From: Mugil cephalus
Lineage: Eukaryota > Chordata > Actinopteri > Mugiliformes > Mugilidae
Direction of reading: 5' to 3'
DNA length: 64,000 nt
NCBI RefSeq assembly: GCF_022458985.1
Contig: NC_061779.1
Coordinates: 12,376,001 to 12,440,000 of the forward strand
Part shown: piece after piece, positions 48,906 through 62,881 of the stretch
Layout of the letters: each line of letters begins with the position of its first letter
Numbering within the stretch: the stretch's first letter is position 1
Translations under genes and position numbers: made by a program
The notes under the pieces: model-generated
What the model saw: the letters and a program-made list of their open reading frames with translations, nothing else
Told to the model about the DNA's origin: nothing
Database searches by the model: none

Positions 48906-50981
48906 GTGCCTTGATTTATAGACTAGATTAGAGAGATACTTTATTTATGGCCGATTCTTGCCAAAGTGATATGGGACTTACTTGAGATTTGAGACCTGCC
49001 TTTGGCTCCCTCTTGAATCCCAGCTCTGCCACAACAAATGCACCAAGAGTCGCAAAGCAGTGACTCCAGAACCTTTGTGTTTCTGCGGTGATGTGAACAT
49101 GCCCATGTCCCTGTGTTTGCGTAGCGACACTAGTGTTGAGCTGAAACTTCCATTGTCTGCAAGTATAGCTACATGACACGCTGACTCGTAGTGCTGCTGC
49201 TTCAGAGCTGGTGGGGGCTTTTCATATGCTGAAATTTGTCAAAGATCTGCTGATGTAAAACATGCCATCCAATTACTCTTTATACTCTTTGCTGCAGTAT
49301 GTAGTACCTGTGAACAGAGCAACCCGGGAGAATCCATATCAGGACAAGTTCCATTAATTACTTTGAGAGGAGTCTAAATGAGTTGAATGTTCAGTGAGTG
49401 AATTAGCAGAAAAGCTATTGACTGGTGCGGAATCACTCCAGTAATTACAGGAGCCAAGCTACAGCCTGGTAAAAGTGAGCCAAAGCCAGAGTTGAGGTTC
49501 GTTTTCAGATTCTTGAGTAGCGTCTGAATGATATGCATTGTATACCTGCTGAGCAGGAAAGGAAAACAGGACACACAGAGGGAGCGTAATTCACTTCTCA
49601 GCAATATTATAGCAATATCATATATCACCACTTGTATAAACAGTCGGTGTCCCACTGTTTGGCAAATATTGATAAAGTTGCATCATTCAGTGGAAAAAGA
49701 ATGAATCTCTTTTTCAGGAGTGATTTTCTATTCTGCCTTGTTATGTGATGGATGATGAAATGCAGTTCAGAAAAAACAAAAGTGAACAAACAAAACTGCA
49801 AACTCGACTGGAATACCCAAAAGACAGTCACAGGCGAAGGAAAAAGGAGATTGATATTCTATCAGCCCTCTTTGTTTGTTTTGCCGTAAATCTATAGAGA
49901 ATATGCCTACACGTATTAATAGAAATAACACTCCATATGACTGTCAGCAGTATATTGGTCCCTGGAAACCACTCCTATATGGTTTGTTTATGTGCGAATC
50001 CAATATTTGTGCCTGTTCTCGCCCTGCTCTGTTGTAACAATACTAGTGGTGTGTTAGCAAGCACATTATTTTTACATCCAAGTTTCTCATGCATATGCCT
50101 CATGCTGAATGGAAGTTAAAGAGCTGAAGGTTCTGAAAATAGTTTTTACTGCTGTAAATTCATGGTTGGAAACATTATGACTATCAACATTTACATTAAC
50201 TTCATAACTGTATAACTCAAAGAGCCATATTGGTGGTTACCAATTGGAGCTATTCCGTAATGCATTTAGTATTATTTAAACTTTTTTTTCACTTGAATGC
50301 ATTTGATTTTGTTATTCAAATTTTGTGTATATGCTTTGCGCATTCATTTTCTTAGTTTAGATACGCTTTTTAATGTTTTTAAATGAGAATGGTAACAACT
50401 GCTACATCGATTAAATTATTACTGTATTTATATCTTTACGTTCTTATTAAATGCTTTTTCAAGTTACCGTATTTCCTCTAATAGTGTCCGGTATTCTTAT
50501 AATGGCTGGGGGCGTGGTTTACACGAACAGATAAAGGCAGGCCCGGTGGCTAGTCAGACAATTATTGATGTAGTAGCACACAGGTACCACAGATGGCAGT
50601 AGCGACATTTGAAGTGCCACATGAACCCAGCTTTTCAAGAAACACTGTCAAAACAACATTGAGCTTTAGTAGCATGGTGCAAACAAGACAGTTTGTATTT
50701 GTTTGTTCGTTCTGACAAACCCACTTAAGTGTCTGTAATATCTGTAGTGACATTCACATCTAAACTCTACTTCCTCCTGCCCTGCTTTCAGTCCAATGCA
50801 TCACTGTTCCCACTCAGTCCAATATTGTTACCAGTAACAAAGAATTAAAACCATACAGAATGCAAAAGTGGCATCAGACAATGGTTTGAGGGAAAGATAT
50901 AAGTGGCTGACTCAGAGACTATTCACATGCTGACAAGTGTAAAGTGTAGAAGAAATTAGAATTTTAGCACTGGATAAAAGC

Positions 50982-51056
50982 GTTGCTATATGCGAAGAGT
51001 GTAAAACTGTCCTAAATTACACCGGTAGTACGACAAATCTCCACGCTCACTTATAA
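50982..51056 (+). pseudogene. BED-type zinc-finger remnant of a hAT transposase
   Basis: One frame reads VAICEECKTVLNYTGSTTNLHAHL and then a stop. The Cys pair, the GSTTNL block and the His pair are those of the BED finger found in hAT transposases and ZBED proteins. Nothing else of the transposase is intact nearby. Confidence 0.65.
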
Positions 51057-53870
51057 ACGGCACTTTAATGACAATGTGCTTACAGCTGGCCACTTTATGT
51101 TCTGGGAAAACATTGAATAAAATCATTTGAAATTTTATGTCCTATGTCACTAGCTCATTGTGCCTGGATCTGGAGCTACACACATCTGTCTTTGTTGTTT
51201 CTTTGACTTTATTCATTTGTGCCAACAAAACTTGAACTTTGTTTTTTTTTTTCAGCCAGAAGGGCTTTGTAGAGCTGTTACAGTTACATATTACACTAAT
51301 AATCATGACAAAATTTACAAGTTGATAGATGCCACATCTATAGTACTAACATGTGAATTCATATTGTAAAAAGGACTGTCTGCTTTCAACAAGGCATCAG
51401 ATTACATCATGCCCTCTCTAATTGAACTATTGAACCAGAGTGTTCCATTTTAAAATCGTTCCTGAATCGTATCTTACCCCCAGTATTCAGATATGTATTG
51501 GATTGTGTTGTATTGGAGAGATGCACAGCCCCAGCAGCAGTAGTGCTCGTCGGTTATTCACAAGTTTAATTTGTTGTTGAAAGTCCAAAACATATAATGG
51601 TATTGGCAAGTTACAACATAAGATGGATGGTAACCCATGATGATTCATTTCCTTTGTTGGTGCATTCGTATCTACTAGATCTTGTTTTACTGTGAATGTT
51701 ACTGCTTCAGGGAACTATGGGAAGATGATCTCTCCAGTCTCTCATATGCTAAAGCAAACACTGAAGTGCCTTTACCTAGCATGTAGAGGTTTATACCAGC
51801 TCTTTTCATGGCTGCCTCTTGGATACTTATGGGGCATTTCACTCAAGAACCGTCAAGAAGTAAAATAGACAATTCAGCGGGAGCTTAAGTTTCTTCAGCA
51901 TGACAAGAACCAACTGAGGACTGCTGCTTGAGAGATAGGAACTGACGGGAACACGTTAGACCTGGCAGGGTTGAATAATGGCTGGAAACAGATATGATAT
52001 GAATTGACGATTGTCACAGTGACTAGATGTGACATTAAGGATTCATAGTCATTGGGTTCTAACATGTAAAAGCCAAGTCAAATAATCCCATATGATTACA
52101 TTTAGGGTCAGCCCAACCTCAGTGACTACTCATTGAGCTTGGGCTGACCCTTGTGCTACACTTAATACAACCTGTATTTAAACAGATATTTGCACACAAA
52201 TACACAATTGCAGTAGAGAGCACAACTCCTCCCTATAGTTGCTGTATTAGTCCTCCTTTAGGTGTGTATCTGTTGAAGCTACTAAAGGTTTAATGGAAAT
52301 CCTGCTTGACTTTTTTTTTTTTTTTTTTAACACCATAGCAGTTTGTTATGATTATTGGAACTTGCCAGAGGATGATCACATTCAGGAGTTAAACATAACT
52401 CTCATGGCCAATGAGCTAACTCTGCAGTCTTATTTGCTAGTTTATTCTATCGCATACATCTTCCCTACTTTCCCCTTTCTTGTAACATGGCCTTTTTGTT
52501 CTCAATAGTCAACATGCATCACTGTAATGACCTGACTGAGACTGCCTGGGGAGAAAATGTCAGTGTGATCCACTTATTCTCCACCTTCTCAGCGGGGTGT
52601 CTCAGGGATGCGTGTGTCAGTGAGCATGCGTGGGAGCTTTTGTGTGTTCATGCGTCGCACGCCTAAGTGAAGACACAGCTGGAGTTCTCCCATTGTCATC
52701 ATTGTTCCTGAGGGACGGGGAAGGACAGTGGAGGACTGCTTGTGTAAGATTCATTCTCCATGTGTTCGATGCAATGGAGGACACGAGGCTGCCTGCAGAT
52801 GCAACCTTTGTCCTGCGTGAGGCAGCAGAGATGCAGCCGTCTGTTCCTCTATGGTTCGTGGCGGTGACTGGCACTGCCGCAGCACTGACACACATGAAAG
52901 CTTGCACACGCATATGCGCACACGCTGAGACACTCACTGGGGCCAACATGCTGGACACAGATTTAGACTGGACGCAGCAGATCACTGGCGAGTCAAGTCT
53001 CTTCATTTTAAACTGACACAGATGGTGATGGTGTATAAAGAATGTGGATGGGGAGAAGGAGTAGTTGGTGACAGACTGGGAATTGTTATAAATCTTTGTC
53101 TTGTATGCCGCAAAGAGATCTCATCCCACACCAACAGGCAAAAGCTGTTTCTGACACCTTTGTAAGGCAGTGGGGACAGATGTGTGCGGTTGATTGATGG
53201 TAATGTTTTGCTTGAAGAATTGGAAATATGGGATAGGAATGCATTGAGGCAAGACAGAGTGGGCATGAAGCGCTCTCCTCTTGAAACCATGCTTAAAGGA
53301 TAAATATGATTTTGTCCTTGAGGAGGAAAGGGGAAGACAATGTGGAATATGATATTGTCCTCATGTAATGGGGTGAATGGAGGCTGCTCTGTGAAATAAT
53401 TCATACACTGCGTAATTCTTCAAGCGTTTATCACAGAATGATTGACTGTCAAGACATTTTCACATCATTTTCAATCCTTTTGCATCAGCCAAACAGCCCA
53501 GTGATGAGTGACAGGCCACACATTGCTACCTCTTGCTCCAACAGGTGGTGCATAATGATATGCTTTGGCCACACATGCGCATACACAAATGTGCATAAGC
53601 ACAAAATGAGGGCATGTAACCAAAAACACCTGCAGCCTTGACAGATGACACTGAAATGATAAATATTAAATGGTAATTTGAATATGCTAAATATACAGCA
53701 TGCCAATTAACTCGAGCTGAAGTGGCGACTGTTTTAACTGTAAAACTCATTGGGTTTCTGCCGTAGTATTCGCATAAATGGATTCATGAGGAAACATTAA
53801 GTGGTCTGCTGAAATTCACTCCAACAAAGGCAGTGTTTGGGAATAATGAGGTCCGAAATTTGGTCATTAA
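51057..53870. other. Gene-free region
   Basis: Apart from the hairpin at 52104-52151 and a T tract near 52310-52328, nothing is recognised. Overlapping open frames of about 130 codons on both strands at 52617-53016 have no known domain and no splice context that I can support. Confidence 0.4.
52104..52151. repeat. 18-bp inverted repeat with 12-nt loop
   Basis: The arms 52104-52121 (AGGGTCAGCCCAACCTCA) and 52134-52151 are reverse complements with a single mismatch. It could fold into a compact hairpin. Confidence 0.9.
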
Positions 53871-53875
53871 ATATA

Positions 53876-54500
53876 TACACCAGCCAGGCGTAACATTATA
53901 GTCACCTTCCTAGTAGTGTGCAGGTCTCCCTAGTGCCTCCAAACCAGTTGTGACTCATCATAGAATGGGACATGGGCCTTCTGAGGGTGTCCTGTCGTGT
54001 CTGTTCAGTTTGGGATCTAGTGAATTTGTCCAAGTTACCACCTTGTGCTCTGTGATGGTGTATCCTCACTAGTCCGTCCGTGCTCAGCCATGTCATTCCA
54101 TTTATCTGTGCTCTCTTGTGTGTGTGTGTGTGTGTGTGTGTGTCTGTGTGTGTGTGTGTGTCTCTGTGTGTGTATGGGGGTGGTAAGTGGGAGGTTTCTG
54201 TGGGCTTGTTTTATATATGTTTTGTTCTATGTGTAAAGCATCTTGGGCTGCAGTTCATTTGTATGAAAGGTGCTATATAAATAAAGTTGATCTGAGTTAT
54301 CCCTAAACCCTTTTTTGTGAGGCTACATCCTGTTGGGGGTGGCTGCTGCCAGGAACGAGTGTCATTGCTATGGGGTGGGAGTGCCTGGTGTGGTCTAGGT
54401 GGGTGGTCCAAAAGTTTCCCAGCAGAACACTGAATTGTCACAAGATGGCCAATGTTATTCACTTTTCCCGTCAGTGGTTTTAATGTTGTGGCTGATTGGT
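53876..54500. mobile_element. Tc1-like element, both ends present
   Basis: Left end ACACCAGCCAGGCGTAACATTATAG and right end TTTAATGTTGTGGCTGATTGGT are inverted copies. Inside lie a long GT microsatellite (54117-54173) and a stretch ending GTGCTATATAAATAAAG, which resembles a retroposon tail. No transposase is left. Confidence 0.7.
54117..54173 (+). repeat. Interrupted (GT)n microsatellite
   Basis: About 57 nt of GT with two short interruptions (CT, CTCT). Confidence 0.95.
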
Positions 54501-57500
54501 TTGTGTGTGTATATATATATGTGTCACAGTGCAGTTTATGAGGTCATGCCTTTGTGTGTACATTTACATCCATGTGTGCATAAATCTTCCAGTAGAGCTC
54601 AATAATGAGCGGTTGATTAATGGATGTACACTGGTTCTCAGAGGGCCTCTGAGTTACTACGGGGGCTTGACCCAGCCTCTACAGGACATACAAACATGTA
54701 TGCATGGACATTTATTCATTCTACCTTTTGAGTCATCTTTATTATCCTTAGTTTGTTTAAGTTACATGCCTTTTTGACAAAGGGCATGTTGAGTTGTTAT
54801 TGTAGTGTCCCAGTTAAGACATGACAGTTGGCACAGCACCAGGACTTTGAAACTGAAGAAACCGAATTAAATTTAGCCATCATTAAATCTACCTTTTAAG
54901 ACATTTGCTTTTTTCCTGCACTGTCCTAATGTAAAATGGCCCATTGTCCAAGAAAAGGCAGATTTCAGACCATTATACTGTTTTTCTGAAGCTGCCTTTC
55001 TTTTGTTCTGTGCCCCCTCAAATGAAGCAACTCATTGCAATACTGACAGGAGTTGTGAAGTAAACATAAACAGGATTACACAGGATTTTAGTAGGCTTCC
55101 GCATTACTGCATATTTACTCCCAGTGAAACCTTTAGTAACCTCAGTGACAGCTTGAAAAACAAAAACATCCTTTTGGTTTTTATGATGCAGAAGTCGCAT
55201 AACTGTGCAGTCATGGAGCTTTGCCATATGGTTCGTATTTGTTTGTGTGTATTTATTGTGTATAGCTCTTTTAAATAGAAAGCTGTGACACCACACTTTA
55301 CAGAAAATCAGCTCTTGGAAATCTAAATGGTGAGCCATTGGCAGCCCTCCTTATTTTCTGACTTGTGGGATGTTAAGTGGCTTACCAGCTTCGCCTTAAA
55401 ATCCCATGAAAACCCAGTCTCTGTCATCACCAGTCTAAGTCATGAGCCTTGGGATTCGAGACTTGGGATTCAAGATGGCTTCCTATTATTGCAGACTGAA
55501 GAGACTTAGCTGTGAAGGATTACGAAGAACACTCCAAAGGGATAGTATCTTCATCAAATATAATTAACATGATTCCTACTTTTGCCAAGCTCAAGATAAC
55601 GGCTGTGATTAAAGAACGTAGTGTCAAATGTCAAATGTGCTTTGGATGTTTAAGCTCTTGAAACACATTATTAATTCACCATGGTATTTTAATTTCCACT
55701 TATCCAGTCCCAGTTTGCATGCACATGTGTAGTGTCATATAATGTCATGCGCTATGTGAGAGATTTAGTCCAGAAATGAGAAGATTACAACAGACACGGT
55801 ACCTGTACCAGGGACCTTTTTATTCCAGTAAATAGATGCACGAGAGACCGATAGCATTTATACGTTAGGTACAAAACTGTACCTGACCTATCAAATCTCA
55901 GCTGAGTTCAGTAGCTTGAAACCATATACCAAACAAAATACCAAAATACACCTAGTGTTTAGAAAATGAAGTGACCTCCTGTTTCTTCACTTGACAGAAC
56001 ATTGTGGTTGATTATTCGAGGGTTTTTTTTAAAAAAAATGAAGCCTGACATATGTTGCAATGCTTTTTCAACTACGCATTTGTTTTGGGTGTTTCTAGCT
56101 AATCAGCTCTGCTTTTTGATGTCTCTGAAAAGTGGTAATGTCAGCCATCTATAATGCTACCTATCTGAAATGTCATCCTTCTCTCTCATGGGCTTTCCAG
56201 ACTCAAATGAGTGAAACCAGACTTCTCAGTAATAGCCAGCGCTAACTTTTGACTTGAGAACTTCAAACAATTGCTGGTAACCATAATAATTTCATGGCTG
56301 AAGCTGTCCTTCAAAATAGTGGAACGTGCAATTGCAAGTGAATGAGGCTCTCTTTCTTGTCAATTGTACATCCCTAGCAAATGTCTGTTGAGTGTTGCCA
56401 GAACACAGTGATTGAAGCAAGTGGCCTGGCTTTGCGAGGCTAATAAACCGTATCTTCTGTCATAAAAAGAATTGCTGAGGGTGACGTCTTTATGGATGGA
56501 TGATTGATTTCAAGGTTAAAAAAGTGCAACATGATGTCTGCCTCAACCCTTGCCCCAACTATGGGTAGGATGTTACATCCATTGATATTCCGATTTTATT
56601 TTACAAGTGGGCCACAAAACAAAAAAGAGCATATTTACAAGAATGGCCTGTCAAGAGGTTAGCGTCTTGGGAAGAATGCCGAGGGAATTTGTTATTTACA
56701 GACTCATTGAAAAATCGTTCAAGGATATGTCAGTGAAATATTTATGTATATATTAAACTACAAATGCATGTGAGGCAATGAATCCATGTGCTTTTAACTG
56801 CTGTTGACATACACAAAATTAGATTTTCTGGGTGGCAGGTTGAGTCAAGTGGTGGTTGTTCTTGTACATCAAGAGGTGAATGAGGTTAAAGAGAGCAGGC
56901 TTCATGCTCACTTTCCGTCGGTGACTTTAAATGCAATGAGTGCAATCCATCATTCACTCAGGTACGGGTGAGTAAAGGTGAATTGTGTGTGATGCACTTT
57001 CATATTTATGGGATGATAATAATGGAGATAGACAGCATGTTGCTGTCAGAATTGGACCCTGAAAAAGAGTATCATGCACAACAAGCAAAATTCAGGCATG
57101 TACTGTATGCACACAAACACAAAGACTTGCATACACACATGTAATGATGCGCAGTGTCGCAGGCAAGTCATCCAAAGGAAATTGCAATGCGCCTCGGGAA
57201 CCCTGATGGGAAGGGGATGGAATTAAAGACAGGGCTTAATTCAATGCGACACATCCATTTACACAAAGTAAATGGCTATTACTCAAGTGTACATAGCCTT
57301 TAAAACTCACCACAGGATATATGAAGAATTTGGTGGGTCGAGAACAGAACGAGGACATGTGACGTGATGTGAACCATGTAGTGCAGGTTACAATTTATTC
57401 AATCCTGGCATCATGGAGCAGAGTAGAGGAAGAAGTCTCACTTGATCAAATTCAATCCCCAGTCTGGCTTTGAAACATGCTTTCATAGAAAGGGCACATT

Positions 57501-59503
57501 TATATTCAGTTACTCTGCACAAATACAACCCTTTCTGAGAACGCTTCCCTATTTCACTGTCTACTAATGTGTTGTGATCCCTTACATTTTCCAATGCAAA
57601 TATGAATCAAGAGAAATAAGCTCCTGGGCAGGGGATGTTGAATTCTGCCTTCATGCATAAAACTCCATGTATATACTAAACACAGAGATTATACTGTAAG
57701 CCTGCCCTTTTGTCAGTGATGAGACTAAACTGGAGCAATGATCTGAATGAAAATTCTGGCGAAAACTGCGAAATGTCTGGAGTTAAAAAAGGAAGTTACA
57801 CTAGCACTGGAATTACTGTGAAACAGCCGTTTGTGGTCTGATTTACAGCTAGTCTGTGTTCTGGTTTCCCATAGACGGCCCCTGGCTCTCGAGCCTCCCA
57901 TGTCCCCGGGGACCCAGAACATCTGTCACTGTGGACAGACTCGTATGAAACATACATCACTAACATTCTAAGGAATGACTAGGTACAGTACAGTGTGGGA
58001 GTCTTAGAGGGAAATGTGTGGATGAGGACTAAGAATACAGAGTCTTGAATTTTTGAGGAATAAATCTCAGTCCTCTTTGCTCTCATACCAGTTTTATGTA
58101 TTTGGAAAAAAAAAACATGAAAACATCAAGGGCTATCATCCAGAAGGAATACTGATCAGATGCCCAAACTCCCTCACCTAGTACCTTTCACTTCACAGGA
58201 GTGATAGTTGTACTCCCTGCCTTCACCCAGCATCTCAGCTCTTTACCATGTCTCCAAAAGTGAACAGCCACACCACAAATCCTCATTCCAGGTCAGCGCT
58301 TGAAATCGACGCAGTCATGCTTTTCCTTCCTGAATGTGCCGACTGTTTGCTAGAACCTTCTTCAAGCCAACTAACATTTCCCCAGGGCGTCACCAAACCC
58401 TAGTCTGTTTATTGGCAGCCAAACAGTTCCAGTTTACCAAATTCACCCCACAGATTTTTTTCCCTTGGTGTTCCACATGGTGTTTTGTATGGCCGGTCAG
58501 TATTTCCAGCAGAGGTTCATCAATAAGGCAGCACTCAGATCAAGCAGTCTATTTCATCCAATCTTCACACCTCCTCCAGTTTTCTCCATTATTGCCCATG
58601 TGAGTCAGGTTGCCTAGCAGAAATTTCTCAGCAGTATCCTTTCTAGGCCATATACTCTGAGAGGAGCAACAGTCACAGCCTTCCTCTCAGTGACTCACCG
58701 TGGATAGCACCAAAAGATTCTACTTGATTATGTTCAATGCTAGGGTCACACAAGGAAATGCATTTTTTAATGAGTGGAGGGAAAATTCACCGCTGCTATA
58801 GAGAGGGGCTAGCCTTGTGCCTCTGTGTGTAATTATCTGAAACCGTTCAGGGAAAAATCCACCTAAATCCACCTAGCTCTGTGGTTTGTTCAGCAGCTTC
58901 ACTTCATTTGAAATGATATTTCTTCCAGATTTGATAATAGCCATGTTATATGCTTGTAAAATGTGTGCACCTCAACTTACAGTGGAGTCGCTGGCTAAAG
59001 TAGTTTCTTTTTAATCATATTGTTGTACAGTTTGAACATTTTAACATAGTTTAGCATAGCCTGTTGGCTAGTATATTTTTCGTATTAAAGGCAGCAGACA
59101 CTTTGTTTAGATACTTTATTAACTGTAGTTTAAAACATATCAGATCTCACTCAGCTACACAAAATATAAAGGATGACATCATTGTTTAAGATATTTCCAT
59201 TGTTGTCCAGAATACTGATATATTTCCTTTTGGTAAACATAATGTAAACCATGCGTGGAGTCCAGGACACCAGGCAACACCATGCTTCCACAAAGCATGT
59301 AATTGTCAATTATATTGTATAATTGTGTGCTTTTGATGTTCCTCTGAGTGTCTTAATGATGAATAAAAATATAAATTGTGACAATTCTTTTAACTAAGAT
59401 GATAAGCTTACACTATAAAGTTTCCCACAATGGTGAATGCCTGTTAATGAACTGAGACAGCAGCCATCACGACCATTGCTCTTCTTTTAAGTGCTTTCTT
59501 GAT

Positions 59504-59505
<2 letters not shown>
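54501..59505. other. Gene-free region
   Basis: I recognise no gene, structural RNA or transposon. Base composition is moderate and low-complexity sequence is scarce, as expected of a long intron or intergenic stretch. Confidence 0.45.

Positions 59506-59542
<37 letters not shown>
59506..59542 (+). repeat. (GT)n microsatellite
   Basis: About eighteen GT units. Confidence 0.95.
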
Positions 59543-59548
<6 letters not shown>

Positions 59549-59811
59549 GTTGGCGTAATCAACGCGTTTCCCACTCAATTAAAATTATTTAACACACACA
59601 CCACACTCTCTTTCATCATCTCTTCTAGGCTGTCTTTTGACTTCCTAAGTCACTCTATTTCTCTACCCTAATCCCCTGTTCAGTGTAAGGTGTTTTATTC
59701 TGTGCCTGTCAGCAGTTTGAAATAGCGTGCTCATATCCATTCATAGCATTGTGTTGTACAATTACACTGACAAATGCTTGAGTGATTTTCTTGGCCGTGT
59801 TTCATTATAAA

Positions 59812-59831
59812 ATATATATATATATATATAT
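59812..59831. repeat. (TA)n microsatellite
   Basis: Ten AT units. Confidence 0.9.
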
Positions 59832-62800
59832 TCATTCCATACGGGAGGGGGTAAAAGAAATAGCTAGTGAATAAAACTGTGTTTTCTTCTACAGATTCCT
59901 CTCATAAATATTGTAATTGTCCAGTGATAGAAAGAAAAAAGGTCCCCACAGATATTTCCAGTTTTCTGGTTACAGGAAGCTTTAGCCTGTCTGCAAGCTG
60001 AGCTCTGGAGATGATCAGGGAATATCTAAACAGTATCTTCATCATTATGCTGCCCCATAAAGGGATGGCAGCACAGTATAAAACATGCAGATTTTGCAGG
60101 CAGAGCTCCACGAGGACAATATTAATTGTATAGTGGTTTGTGTCATATTTAATTTGAAAGTAAGTCAAAAATGTGTTCGTAGATTTGTCTTTCCGTTTTC
60201 TTGGTATCACGTTGAATGGATGTCTTGTGAAATAGGTTGAGAAATTATTGCATTTACAACACGGCAAGGTTAGCTTCCTACGAACCAATTTAATTGGCAA
60301 ATGGTGTATGTGTGCACTACACGTGTCTTCATGTGATTAGGTAGCCACTAGAGGAAAATGCTCACTCTGAAATAAATGGAATGGTGAAGTGAGATTCAGG
60401 GCAGCCCTAAAGATAACACAGCCAACAGAGAGGTGCAAGGCTTCTCATCGCCTTCAAATTATTGTTTTATCGTTGTTAGCTGTGATCCTGGTGAGCACAT
60501 GCTCAATAGCTACACTGACACACACAGACTCACACTTACATTCGCAAGAGAGCAACTGACATCTAATAATACAACACAGGGCAGAGGCAGTTTTAATTAT
60601 CGTAATAAATCCGTGTTGTTATTATACACCACATTGAGATGCGAGGCTACATCCCTCGAATGTAACGTGATTAATTGAGATGCCAGTTAGAAGGTTATTG
60701 TGGTTTGAGCTGATTAGCAGGGTCAGAGGCTTCAGGCTCCTCTGCTCCACTGAACTAGACACTGTTGGCTAAGCAGCAGCAAGACCAAGAGTGCAGCCGC
60801 CACATACACAAATGCAAACAGAGACAGACAAATGGAGATAGAAACCCAGACGGGCAAGTGCGTGGACGGACAGGCTGACGGATGCATAAATATACGCCGA
60901 GAATGGCAGAAACATTACTTTTCATGCTAATTAGCTGTCTGATCATGTGGCAGAGACAAATATAGGTGGCAGAATACTGGTGGCTCTTTCGTGGTGATTC
61001 ATAATATGCTGTGCACTGTGGAGAGAATAATACTGCCTTAAACTAATGATGTTTTGTGTTCTGCTGAAACGCTGATGCGTTTTGTTCTCACTGTAGCTTA
61101 AACTTCTTTGAACAACAAAGTCAAAGTCAGTCATGGATATAACTTCTGTTCAGTTGTATTCATCTTACTACTGCTTAGTCCGTTAATAGTGATAATCTCC
61201 ATAAATTTCTGTCTTAAGTTTTTTTTTTTTATTGCTCTTGAAAGGAGAGTTTAGCGTGTCGTGGAAAACGGGCCTCAAATGAAATCTTATCCGAAGATCT
61301 GATGTACTTCAACAAAATGAATCAGTTGTCATATTTCATTACTTTAATCTGCACAAAGTATATTATGTTTGTTTTCTGCTTGTCACAGTAAAGTTGCTGT
61401 CCTCACTTGGTGTTAGTTTTGTTCTTTGCTGCCTGTAGAGATTAATGAATTATAAAGTAGTTTCTAGGAATGCAACAATACAGTTAGTCCATGGTTCAAA
61501 GCTTATGTTAGTTTTGTTTGGTTTGTTTAAGACAGCCCATGTTGTTGAGTTTCGCTTTTGGTATTCTATTCTTTTTATTTTCCAATCAAACCATGGTCGG
61601 CTGTGGTGCTTTTGTGTATCAACCATCTTTTTAGATTTTTCATTTCCCTATCTGACAAATAGTAAACCATCTCAAGGAGGTAAGTCGTGGTTGCCAGGGA
61701 GATCCAACAATCTGTAGTGGAAGCAAGACTGAGTACTTTGTCTGGTTCATTTTTAAAACCTTTTGCATGTTGTTTCGGAGAGGTTGGGAATTTCTTTAGT
61801 GCAGAAAAATGCACAAACTGCTATTTTGTAACACAGATGGGTGTTTTCAACCATTAGAACGGCTGCAGATCTTTTTCAATGAACATTCTCAATGCCCTTG
61901 TTGTTGTTTTAGTGTATAATTGAAGGTATTGGCGTGGAACTGTTACCTACTCGCCTATCCTCCTCCCAGACTGTACATATGCAGATGTGAAGTCACGTGA
62001 CTCGTGTGAACCAGACAAGGCGTGTTTTTTAGTTTACTGTTTTCTCTTCCTTCAAATTTAAACTCGACTCAAAAACTTTGCCGCTTCCATTGCACTGCAC
62101 GCCCCGTTGAAGTAATGTGTGAAATCTGACACCATTATTAACATATTCCCCCAACCTTAGCGCGCTGTGAATGGATATTTACTCGCAGCGAGGCGAGACT
62201 CGCAGACACACTCACACACACACAAACTGAGGCAATTCAGAAAGAAATATAAATCACGGAAGCTAGTTTGCATTGAATTGTGGGTGCCGTTCCAAATGGT
62301 CCAGTATTATAGTGAGAATTGTGACATCTGTAGGAGTTGGTGAGCTCTAGAGGAGTGGTGCTAGCTGAATGAGTAGCTTTGTTTTTATTGTACAGAGAGA
62401 GGAGTGAGAAAATCTTACCTAATGTGTAAGATGGTAAACTTGTGGTGCAGAAGTTGATTTGGTCCATTATATACACACAGGAACTCACACAGTGTATGTA
62501 CTTGTAACTGAGTTCTTTTTATGTTGAAAGAAAACCTTTCAAGGCCACCCACTGTCATTGTTACTGTAAACTGCAAGCGTCACAGTAAAACCTGACTTTA
62601 TTTTATGTGCCTTAGCACAATGTTTGAATTTCCGCTCGGTGCTGACGTTCCCATGGTGTTACAAAACAAATGACCTGATGCTGTATTACTTTGATCCTCT
62701 GAGGGTACACAGTCTAACTCACACTCATAAAGTGTGTGTGTGTGTGTTCATGCTCCCATTTTTTTAAATCGCTCACTTGTTCTTTCTCTCCTTCCCTCCA

Positions 62801-62850
62801 TCCCTCTGTCCCTGGCTCCTCAGCCATTTTTTGGTCCCTAGGGGTTGGGG
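59832..62850. other. Gene-free region
   Basis: No gene is recognised. The 132-codon minus-strand frame at 59902-60300 shows no known motif. Confidence 0.4.

Positions 62851-62851
<1 letters not shown>

Positions 62852-62881
<30 letters not shown>
62852..62881 (+). repeat. (GT)n microsatellite
   Basis: About fourteen GT units; a shorter GT run lies near 62734-62747. Confidence 0.95.

Noticed and set aside
52617..53016. Overlapping open frames of about 130 codons on both strands
   Set aside because: Both strands are open, neither shows a known motif, and no splice sites or poly(A) signal support a gene.
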